NCBI GenBank assembly: GCA_902493615.1
Contig: CABUQK010000111.1
Span: 1-5,839 of the forward strand
Source: an uncultured Collinsella sp.
GTDB taxonomy: Bacteria; Actinomycetota; Coriobacteriia; Coriobacteriales; Coriobacteriaceae
Length of the DNA: 5,839 nt
Direction: 5' to 3'
Under the pieces are notes generated by a model that saw only the letters and a program-made list of their open reading frames with translations, made no database searches and was not told where the DNA came from. Made by a program: the position numbers and the translations under genes. This document shows, piece after piece, positions 1 through 5,664 of this stretch. Position 1 is the first letter of the stretch. The number at the start of each line of letters is the position of its first letter.

Positions 1-387
1 CTCGAGGGCGGCAAGCCCACGGCGGGCGTCGGCTTTGCTGTCGGTTTTGAGCGCGCCCTGCTGGCCCTGCAGGCCTTTGGCAGCGACCTGGGTGCCGAGG
101 AGGTCCCGTGCGTCTACGTCGCCAATGCCGGCAAGGAGCTGCGTCAGAACGTCTTTACCATTACGCAGCAGCTTCGCGCCGCAGGCATCGTGACCGAGGC
201 CGACTATCAGGGCCGTTCGCTCAAGGCCCAGTTTAAGCAGGCCGACAAGGTGGGCGCTAAGCTCATCCTGGTCCTGGGTGGCGACGAGCTTGCCGCCGGC
301 AAGGTCAAAGTGCGCGACATGGAGAGCCATGACGAGGCACTCGCCGATCTGGCCAACGTCGTCGAGGCGGTTCGCGAGCGCCTGTAG
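1..387 (+). CDS. hisS: Histidyl-tRNA synthetase, C-terminal part (5' truncated by window)
   Basis: This class II aminoacyl-tRNA synthetase charges tRNA-His with histidine in the cytoplasm. The frame is open from base 1 to a TAG at 385-387, giving the last 128 residues; the catalytic core lies upstream of the window. Visible residues 9-18 read GVGFAVGFER, the class II motif 3 whose final arginine contacts ATP. From about residue 35 to the end lies the alpha/beta anticodon-binding domain, with VYVANAG, the DYQGRSLKAQFKQADK stretch, ILVLGGDELA and VKVRDM, all typical of bacterial HisRS. An internal ATG at 190 is not the start, because homology continues upstream of it. No clear hairpin with a T-tract follows the stop. 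The next gene, ppc, is 257 bases downstream with its own promoter-like sequence, so the two are probably not co-transcribed. Identification is by recognised motifs. Confidence 0.94.
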   Translation, partial: LEGGKPTAGVGFAVGFERALLALQAFGSDLGAEEVPCVYVANAGKELRQNVFTITQQLRAAGIVTEADYQGRSLKAQFKQADKVGAKLILVLGGDELAAGKVKVRDMESHDEALADLANVVEAVRERL

Positions 388-538
388 CGCATCTTTTTGA
401 GCTGCGGGCCTGCCAACGTGCCCTGCTCATGGAGAGCTATTGTTACGGGGGTGTTTCGCATTTATGCGGAATGCCCTCGTTTGCATATGCCGCCCACCGA
501 GAAATACGACCATTTGGGGCAAAAACCCTTGCAATGCA

Positions 539-585
539 GAAAATACTTTTGTGTGGTAAAGCGCAATCAGTGTCGAAAGTATTTC
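539..585. promoter_or_regulatory. Candidate operator: spaced inverted repeat in the ppc promoter
   Basis: AAATACTTT at 541-549 is matched by its exact reverse complement AAAGTATTT at 576-584. The arms are 9 bases, separated by 26 bases, and about 35 bases centre to centre. The right arm overlaps the candidate -35 element and lies just upstream of the -10 box. Two opposed copies of one box around a promoter suggest a pair of binding sites for a regulator of ppc. The alternative is a chance repeat in AT-rich promoter DNA. The regulator cannot be named from the sequence. Confidence 0.4.
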
Positions 586-600
586 TCAAGCGCCTATAAT
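573..600 (+). promoter_or_regulatory. Candidate sigma-70-type promoter for ppc
   Basis: A perfect -10 hexamer TATAAT lies at 595-600. The best -35 is TCGAAA at 573-578 (4 of 6 matches to TTGACA, 16-base spacer). No extended -10 TG is present. Transcription would start near 607, leaving a short leader of about 38 bases before the GTG start of ppc. The -10 is strong and the -35 weak, which suits a promoter helped or controlled by a regulator at the overlapping inverted repeat. Confidence 0.6.
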
Positions 601-635
601 GAATACCGCATGTTACGTGCATAGAAGGAGGAATG

Positions 636-647
636 GGAGGAAACGTG
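636..647 (+). promoter_or_regulatory. Ribosome binding site that decides the ppc start
   Basis: Two candidate starts lie 12 bases apart in the same frame: ATG at 633 and GTG at 645. The purine-rich AAGGAGG at 625-631 ends one base before the ATG, too close for initiation. A second GGAGG at 636-640 sits 4 bases before the GTG, and the first lies 13 bases before it. The GTG at 645 is therefore preferred, although the 4-base spacing is on the short side. Confidence 0.6.
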
Positions 648-3458
648 GCTGAGAACCTAAGCAACCAGTCTGTACCCGAAGCCGCGGCGCGCGTCGCTGC
701 CGTGGTCAACCGCCTCGTTAACCGAATCGGCTCGAATGCCGAGTCCAGGGAGCGTCTCGCCGAGATCGAGATCCCCGAGGAGCTGCGCGATAATCTGGCG
801 CTGTTCCTGCGCCTGGAACGTCGTGTGCTTAGCGAGTATGATCCCGAGATCGCGGACCTGTTCGACAAGATTTTGACAGCCGAGATTGTGGTCAATGCCG
901 GCAACCCCGGTACCTGCGCTGCCGACGAAGCCGTCGACGAGCAAGGCGTGCCCACCGCCGACGAGCCCACTGCCGTGGCATTTCGTGAGGTCGTCGATTT
1001 GATCGACAGCCTGCCGCTCGATAAGCAGCAGGTCATTGTCCGCGCCTTTACGAGCTTTTTCCATCTGGCAAACCTGTCGGAGGAGAACTACCGTGTGGCG
1101 CAGCTGCGCGAGCGCGAGGCCGGTGCGTCGACCGATACCGAGGTCGATCCTGCCAACGAGCTTACCGTTGCCTATCACCAGCTGGTGAATGAGCTGGGTG
1201 TCGAGGGTGCCAACGAGCTGCTCGACAAGCTCGAGTTCCACCCTGTCTTTACCGCACATCCCACCGAGGCCCGTCGTAAGGCCGTCGAGGGCAAGATCCG
1301 CCGTATCTCCAACCTGCTGGAGGAGCGTCCGCGTCTGGGCGGCTCCGACCTGGTGGAGAACGAGCGCCATATGCTGCAGGAGATCGACGCCCTGGTGCGT
1401 ACGAGCCCCATCGCGCTCAAGAAGCCCACGCCGGTCGAGGAAGCCGATACCATCATCGACATCTTCGATAACACGCTGTTCGACGTTATCCCCGTTATCT
1501 ATCGTCGTTTTGACGATTGGGTGCTGGGCGACAAGGCCGGTACTGTGCCGCCGCTGTGCCCGGCGTTCTTCCATCCCGGCAGCTGGATCGGTTCCGACCG
1601 CGACGGTAACCCCAACGTCACCGCCAAGGTGAGCCGTGAGGTCGCCGCCAAGTACTTTACGCACATGGTGCTCAAGCTCGAGGACAAGTGCCGCCACATC
1701 GGCCGCAACCTCACGCTCGAGGCTACCTACAGCAAGCCGTCGGCCGAGCTCATTAACCTGTGGAACCATCAGGTCGAGATGAGCCCTCGTTACACGGCCC
1801 GCGCCGAGCTGATCTCCGAGCACGAGCCGCATCGCGCCGTCATGCTCGTCATGGCCGACCGCCTGAACGCCACCGTCCGTCGTATCACCGACACCATGTA
1901 CCACAGCGCCGATGAGTTCCTGGAGGACCTGCGCGTCGTCCAGCGTTCGCTGGCCGCCTGCGGTGCCGTCCGTGCTGCCTACGGCCCGGTCCAAACCATC
2001 ATCTGGCAGGTCGAGTCCTTCGGCTTCCATATGGTGGAGATGGAGTTCCGTCAGCACTCCGTGGTGCATGCCCGCGCCCTCAAGGATATCCACGAGAACG
2101 GTATCCATGGCGACCTGCAGCCCATGACGCGCGAGGTCATCGATACCTTCCGCGCTATCGGCTCCATCCAAAAGCGCTACGGCAAGAAGATGGCGCACCG
2201 CTACATCATCTCGTTTACCAAGAGCGCCCAGCATGTGGCCGACGTCTTTGAGCTGGCGCACCTGTCCTTTGCACACGAGGAGGATGTCCCCGAGCTCGAC
2301 GTGATCCCGTTGTTCGAGCAGCTCGAGGACCTCGAGGGCTGCGTCGACGTGCTCGATCAGATGCTTACGCTGCCCGTGGTGCAAAAGCGCCTTGCCCAGA
2401 CCAACCGCCGCATGGAGGTCATGCTGGGCTATTCCGACTCTTCCAAGGATGCCGGTCCTACCACGGCCATGCTCGCGCTGCACTCCGCGCAGGAGCGCAT
2501 CGCCAAGTGGGCAGAGAAGAACGATATCGACCTGGTGCTCATGCACGGTCGCGGCGGTGCCGTGGGCCGTGGCGGCGGCCCGGCCAACAAGGCCGTGCTG
2601 GCGCAGCCCAAGGGTTCGGTCAACTGCTTCTTTAAGCTTACCGAGCAGGGCGAAGTCATCTTTGCCCGTTACGGCAACCGCACGCTGGCTCAGCGCCATG
2701 TTGAGTCCGTTGCCGCCGCAACGCTTTTGCAGTCGGCCCCGAGTGTCGAGAAGACCAACACCGAGACCACGCAGAAGTTCTGGGATATGGCCGAGAAGCT
2801 CAACGCCGCAAGCCACGAGCGCTATCTGGACCTGCTGAATACCGAGGACTTTACACCGTGGTTCTCGACCGTGACACCGCTGACCGAGGTCGGTCTGCTG
2901 CCGATTGGCTCGCGTCCTGCCAAGCGCGGCTTGGGTGCCAAGTCGCTCGACGACCTGCGTACCATTCCGTGGATCTTCAGCTGGAGCCAGGCGCGCATTA
3001 ACCTGGCCGCTTGGTACGGCCTGGGCACCGCCTGCGAGCAGCTTGGCGATCTTGACCAGCTCAAGGCTGCCTACCAGGAGTGGCCGTTCTTCCGCACGTT
3101 CATCGACAACATCGAGATGTCGATCGCCAAGACCGATCAGCGCATCGCCAAGATGTATCTGCACCTGGGCGATCGCCAAGATCTGTCCGAGAAGGTCTTC
3201 ACCGAGATGCAACTCACGCGTAAGTGGGTCCTTGCCATCGTCGGCGATGAGTGGCCGCTGCAGCGCCGTCGCGTGCTCGGCTGCGCCGTCCGCGTGCGTA
3301 ACCCCTATGTCGACGCCCTGTCCATCGCCCAGGTCCGCGCCCTTCGCGAGGTGCGTATGAACCAGGACGAGATGGCCGAGGAGAAGAAGGCCGAGTACAT
3401 GAGCCTGATTCTTTCGACTGTGACCGGCGTCTCGGCAGGACTGCAGAACACGGGGTAA
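645..3458 (+). CDS. ppc: Phosphoenolpyruvate carboxylase
   Basis: This cytoplasmic enzyme carboxylates PEP with bicarbonate to give oxaloacetate and phosphate. It is the anaplerotic step feeding aspartate synthesis and the malate/fumarate/succinate branch. The product is 937 aa from the GTG start (941 from ATG 633), against 883 in E. coli. Visible motifs are FTAHPTE with catalytic His205, GSDRDGNP (316-323), FRQHS with Arg469, GYSDSSKDAG (595-604) with Lys601, HGRGGAVGRGGGP (634-646), RPAKR from 757 followed by LRTIPW with Arg772, and the terminal QNTG. From memory of the E. coli enzyme, its PEP-site residues (His138, Arg396, Lys546, Arg581, Arg713) all have counterparts. So do the aspartate-inhibition positions: Arg642, Lys829, probably Arg885, and Asn935. 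Feedback inhibition by aspartate or malate is therefore likely. The extra length lies mostly before residue 133. It stands alone, with its own promoter and a large hairpin after the stop. Confidence 0.98.
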   Translation: MAENLSNQSVPEAAARVAAVVNRLVNRIGSNAESRERLAEIEIPEELRDNLALFLRLERRVLSEYDPEIADLFDKILTAEIVVNAGNPGTCAADEAVDEQGVPTADEPTAVAFREVVDLIDSLPLDKQQVIVRAFTSFFHLANLSEENYRVAQLREREAGASTDTEVDPANELTVAYHQLVNELGVEGANELLDKLEFHPVFTAHPTEARRKAVEGKIRRISNLLEERPRLGGSDLVENERHMLQEIDALVRTSPIALKKPTPVEEADTIIDIFDNTLFDVIPVIYRRFDDWVLGDKAGTVPPLCPAFFHPGSWIGSDRDGNPNVTAKVSREVAAKYFTHMVLKLEDKCRHIGRNLTLEATYSKPSAELINLWNHQVEMSPRYTARAELISEHEPHRAVMLVMADRLNATVRRITDTMYHSADEFLEDLRVVQRSLAACGAVRAAYGPVQTIIWQVESFGFHMVEMEFRQHSVVHARALKDIHENGIHGDLQPMTREVIDTFRAIGSIQKRYGKKMAHRYIISFTKSAQHVADVFELAHLSFAHEEDVPELDVIPLFEQLEDLEGCVDVLDQMLTLPVVQKRLAQTNRRMEVMLGYSDSSKDAGPTTAMLALHSAQERIAKWAEKNDIDLVLMHGRGGAVGRGGGPANKAVLAQPKGSVNCFFKLTEQGEVIFARYGNRTLAQRHVESVAAATLLQSAPSVEKTNTETTQKFWDMAEKLNAASHERYLDLLNTEDFTPWFSTVTPLTEVGLLPIGSRPAKRGLGAKSLDDLRTIPWIFSWSQARINLAAWYGLGTACEQLGDLDQLKAAYQEWPFFRTFIDNIEMSIAKTDQRIAKMYLHLGDRQDLSEKVFTEMQLTRKWVLAIVGDEWPLQRRRVLGCAVRVRNPYVDALSIAQVRALREVRMNQDEMAEEKKAEYMSLILSTVTGVSAGLQNTG

Positions 3459-3481
3459 TCGATAGCCCTGTGGCTCTCACC

Positions 3482-3608
3482 GGGACCCGATGGGTTTCCC
3501 TCTGAATGCGTCCTCGCACTTGAAGCCCCCTTATCCTGCTCCTTCGGAGCTGCGGATAAGGGGGCTTCGTGCTGCGGAGTGCATTCAGAGGGAAACCCAT
3601 CGGATCCC
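3482..3608. repeat. 127-base nested inverted repeat downstream of ppc
   Basis: Outer arms at 3482-3509 and 3581-3608 are reverse complements at 27 of 28 positions; the inner 23 bases (3487-3509 with 3581-3603) match perfectly. Nested within are inner arms at 3522-3536 and 3554-3568, a perfect 15-base match, around a small GCTCC-TTC-GGAGC apical hairpin (3538-3550). The segments between inner and outer arms (3510-3521, 3569-3580) pair only partly. The whole element could fold into one long stem. It begins 24 bases after the ppc stop. No flanking target duplication or transposase frame is seen. It could be a transcription terminator enlarged by a palindromic insertion, a dispersed intergenic palindrome, or a miniature mobile element. 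Confidence 0.85.
3522..3568. terminator. Possible ppc terminator hairpin (inner stem of the nested repeat)
   Basis: A perfect 15-base-pair GC-rich stem (3522-3536 with 3554-3568) with a small apical hairpin follows the ppc stop by 63 bases. The position and the five-C/five-G core look like a terminator, but neither strand has a T-tract after the stem (the + strand continues GTGCTGCGG). Intrinsic termination is therefore uncertain. It may instead protect the 3' end of the mRNA. Confidence 0.4.
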
Positions 3609-4182
3609 TTCGTCCTCGGTCTTCTGGGGTTAAAGCTAAAGGGAATAAGGCGCGCTTCGCGCATAGCGTGGAGTGCGGCGAGGGCTTCTTGCGTCCTGCG
3701 GAGTGTGCCTAAAAGTAAACTAATGGCGGGCCCTGCGATGTCCGGTCTTCGGCGGATCAGCCGCTGGGTGAGGGTGGTGCTTGGGGTGACGTGCAAAATA
3801 CGGAGTTTTCAGCAGCCAAAGATTGGTGCATAAGGCTATGGGTGACGTTTGCGGCCCCTGTTGATGCTCTTGCACGACGATTGGGCTTTGGCGACGATCA
3901 TATATGGCTGGTTTCTCGCCGCATGCTATCCAGATGGGTCGAGTCATGAGGACTATCTACTTTTTGAAAGACTTTTGACACCAAAATCTTATCTCGCGAT
4001 GCTGAATACTCGCAAAAATGCACGCTCCGGAGGGTACCACCCTGTTACGGCTAGAAATCCATGCGCCATTTTATGCAATTAATTAACGCATTTATGCAAA
4101 ATGGCTTACGTGCGTACGTCTCGGGCTAGATGTTTGCCTCGGCGCTGCGTAAATCATCCTGTTTATAGTGTCTTTGACAGGC
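3609..4182. other. Gene-poor spacer with doubtful or decayed reading frames
   Basis: No gene in these 574 bases is convincing. From about 3790 the + strand keeps a readable frame: GTG 3791 to TGA 3947-3949 would encode 52 aa ending LVSRRMLSRWVES. A second frame, from TTG 3849 to a stop ending at 4082, would encode 77 aa containing HEDYLLFERLLTPKSYLAML. The two overlap in different frames and neither has a good ribosome binding site, so they might be parts of one frameshifted gene remnant. I recognise no family in either. Other structures are a short hairpin GCGCGCTTCGCGC (3650-3662) and AGGGTACCACCCT (4031-4043). A TTGACA at 3975-3980 lacks a good -10 at proper spacing. The stretch from about 3950 to 4100 is clearly AT-richer than its surroundings. 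Confidence 0.5.
4065..4105. repeat. AT-rich interrupted palindrome
   Basis: GCCATTTT at 4065-4072 pairs perfectly with AAAATGGC at 4098-4105. Inside are two TTATGCA copies (4071-4077 and 4092-4098) and a central AATTAATTAA (4078-4086 region). As RNA it makes only a modest hairpin with a large loop. As DNA it resembles a two-site operator or a protein-bent region. It lies 233 bases before the larA start and upstream of the terminator at 4183. Its function is unknown. Confidence 0.45.
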
Positions 4183-4220
4183 GGCCGCGGTCCCCTTTGG
4201 GATCGCGGCCATTTTGTTGT
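4183..4220 (+). terminator. Rho-independent terminator upstream of larA
   Basis: The 12-base arms 4183-4194 (GGCCGCGGTCCC) and 4199-4210 (GGGATCGCGGCC) pair fully, with one G-U pair, around a CTTT loop. They are followed by the T-rich tail ATTTTGTTGT at 4211-4220. The tail exists only on the + strand, so it stops rightward transcription. No convincing gene lies immediately upstream. It either insulates larA from upstream read-through or acts as a conditional terminator in a larA leader. Confidence 0.8.
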
Positions 4221-4337
4221 GGGTCAAATATGAACGTTGTGTTAATGAGTCGGTGGACGGTGGTGTTTTTCGGTGAGCGGCGTATCCTTCCAACGGTTTA
4301 TCTAGTGTGTCAGTTGAAAGGAAGAGGGCGCTCGTCA
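4221..4337 (+). promoter_or_regulatory. larA upstream region and ribosome binding site
   Basis: If the terminator at 4183 is unconditional, the larA promoter must lie in these 117 bases. No pair of hexamers at normal spacing stands out; weak -10-like words are TTATCT (4298-4303) and GTTAAT (4240-4245). Just before the gene, AAAGGAAGAGGG (4317-4328) is a purine-rich ribosome binding site, with GAGGG ending 9 bases before the TTG start at 4338. This supports TTG 4338 over the more distant ATG codons. Confidence 0.5.
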
Positions 4338-5615
4338 TTGTTTGAATGTGAACTGCCGTTTGACCACAAGACGTTGCATCTGGAGCTCGAGGATAAGAAC
4401 TTCGCGGGTGTGATGGAAGGTCATCAAAACGAGTTTAAGACTACGAAATCGCAGGAAGAGCTGGTAGAGGAGTCGCTTGCCAACCCTTATGGCTCGCCTT
4501 CGCTCGAGGAGCTTTGTGCTGGCAAGAAGGATATTGTCATTATTAGCTCCGATCATACGCGTCCCGTTCCCTCGCGTGTGACGATGCCTATTCTGCTGCA
4601 TCACATCCATTCCGCTGCGCCCGAGGCTCGAGTTCGTATTTTGGTTGCTACGGGTATGCACCGTCCGTCGACGCATGAGGAGCTCGTCAACAAGTATGGC
4701 GAGGAGATCGTTGCCAACGAGGAAATCGTTATGCACGTCGCGACTGACGACAGCATGATGAAAAAGATCGGCACCTTGCCTTCTGGTGGCGAGTGCATCA
4801 TCAACAAGATTGCGGCCGATTGCGATCTGCTGCTTGCCGAGGGCTTTATTGAGCCGCACTTCTTTGCCGGTTTCTCTGGTAGCCGCAAGTCCGTCCTGCC
4901 TGGCATCGCCAGCTACAAGACCATCATGTACAACCACAACGGTCAGTTTGTGAATGATTCCCACTCGCGTGCCGGCAACCTGTGCCACAACCACGTGAGC
5001 GAGGACATGTTTGCCGCTGCCGAGATGGCTCACCTTGCCTTTGTGCTTAACGTGGTGCTCAACGGCAAGCACGAGGTCATCGGCTCCTTTGCCGGCGACA
5101 TTCACAAGGCGCACGAGGCCGGCTGTGAGTTCGTGAAGAGCCTTGCCGGCGTTGAGCCCGTTGAGTGCGAGATTGCCATCACCACTAACGGCGGCTACCC
5201 GCTCGACCAGAACATCTACCAGGCCGTGAAGGGCATGTGCTCTGCCGAGGCTGCGCTTCCCGAGGGCGGTGTGATCATCGACGTCGCCGGCTGTGCCGAC
5301 GGTCACGGTGGCGAGGGCTTCTATCACAACATCGCCGACAACGATCCGGCGGAGTTTGAGCGTGCCTGCATCGACCGTCCTAAGGACGAGACCCTGCCCG
5401 ACCAGTGGACGAGCCAGATCTTTGCCCGCATCCTGGCGCATCACCCTGTGATCATGGTCACCGACCTGTGCGATCACCAGATGATCAAGGATATGCACAT
5501 GACGCCGGTCAACACTCTCGATGAGGCGCTCAAGCTCGCCTTTGAGATGAAGGGTGCCGATGCCAAGGTGGCCGTCATTCCCGATGGCCTGGGCGTTGTC
5601 GTCGCTCAGCACTAG
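4338..5615 (+). CDS. larA: Nickel-dependent lactate racemase LarA
   Basis: LarA interconverts D- and L-lactate by hydride transfer, using a nickel-pincer nucleotide cofactor bound covalently to a lysine. From the TTG start it is 425 aa; Lactiplantibacillus plantarum LarA is 424. With this start, the residues known from that enzyme fall at the same numbers: Asp72 and Arg75 in SSDHTRPVPS, His108 in TGMHRPSTHEEL, His174 in EPHFFAGFSGSRKS, cofactor lysine Lys184, nickel ligand His200, and Gln295 and Lys298 in DQNIYQAVKG. The N-terminal ECELPFD also aligns with the family start. Upstream ATGs at 4101 and 4230 would add 79 or 36 residues unlike the family, and the longer one would run across the terminator hairpin. 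The cofactor-making genes larB, larC and larE are not in the window. LarA relatives can act on other 2-hydroxy acids, but the closeness to true LarA and the larD-like neighbour favour lactate. Confidence 0.95.
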   Translation: MFECELPFDHKTLHLELEDKNFAGVMEGHQNEFKTTKSQEELVEESLANPYGSPSLEELCAGKKDIVIISSDHTRPVPSRVTMPILLHHIHSAAPEARVRILVATGMHRPSTHEELVNKYGEEIVANEEIVMHVATDDSMMKKIGTLPSGGECIINKIAADCDLLLAEGFIEPHFFAGFSGSRKSVLPGIASYKTIMYNHNGQFVNDSHSRAGNLCHNHVSEDMFAAAEMAHLAFVLNVVLNGKHEVIGSFAGDIHKAHEAGCEFVKSLAGVEPVECEIAITTNGGYPLDQNIYQAVKGMCSAEAALPEGGVIIDVAGCADGHGGEGFYHNIADNDPAEFERACIDRPKDETLPDQWTSQIFARILAHHPVIMVTDLCDHQMIKDMHMTPVNTLDEALKLAFEMKGADAKVAVIPDGLGVVVAQH

Positions 5616-5624
5616 TACGCGGCC

Positions 5625-5639
5625 TAAACGAATCGTTTA
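5625..5639. promoter_or_regulatory. Palindrome between larA and the larD-like gene
   Basis: TAAACGAATCGTTTA has perfect 7-base arms around a single central A, 9 bases after the larA stop and 26 bases before the next start. It is too AT-rich and loop-less for a terminator, so an operator is the more natural reading. It could also be chance. No promoter hexamers of good quality accompany it. Confidence 0.35.
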
Positions 5640-5664
5640 TAACCGACAAGAAAGATAAGGTTTT

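Noticed and set aside
388..535. hisS terminator
   Set aside because: Short hairpins exist (for example around 455-471) but none has a stable GC stem followed by a T-tract.
657..3212. Very long antisense open frame opposite ppc
   Set aside because: It mirrors the codon bias of ppc in a high-GC genome. Its translation shows no recognised motif and the + strand gene is unequivocal.
3579..3833. 84-residue + strand frame starting inside the nested repeat
   Set aside because: It begins in a repeat arm, has no ribosome binding site, and gives basic low-information sequence of the kind expected from palindromic GC-rich DNA.
3975..3980. Perfect TTGACA as a promoter in the spacer
   Set aside because: At 16-18 base spacing the best -10 matches only about half of the consensus, so it is not called as a promoter.
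4174..4179. Perfect TTGACA as a -35 for larA
   Set aside because: The proper -10 position falls inside the terminator stem and has no TATAAT-like word.
4101..4337. N-terminal extension of larA from ATG 4101 or ATG 4230
   Set aside because: The sequence is not LarA-like, the ATG 4101 version translates through a strong terminator hairpin, and TTG 4338 restores exact family numbering.
3459..4337. CRISPR array, tRNA or insertion sequence in the long spacer
   Set aside because: There are no regularly spaced direct repeats, no cloverleaf, no transposase frame and no target-site duplication around the inverted repeat.
4335..5612. Antisense open frame covering all of larA
   Set aside because: It is a shadow of larA codon structure, and the + strand has every LarA catalytic residue.
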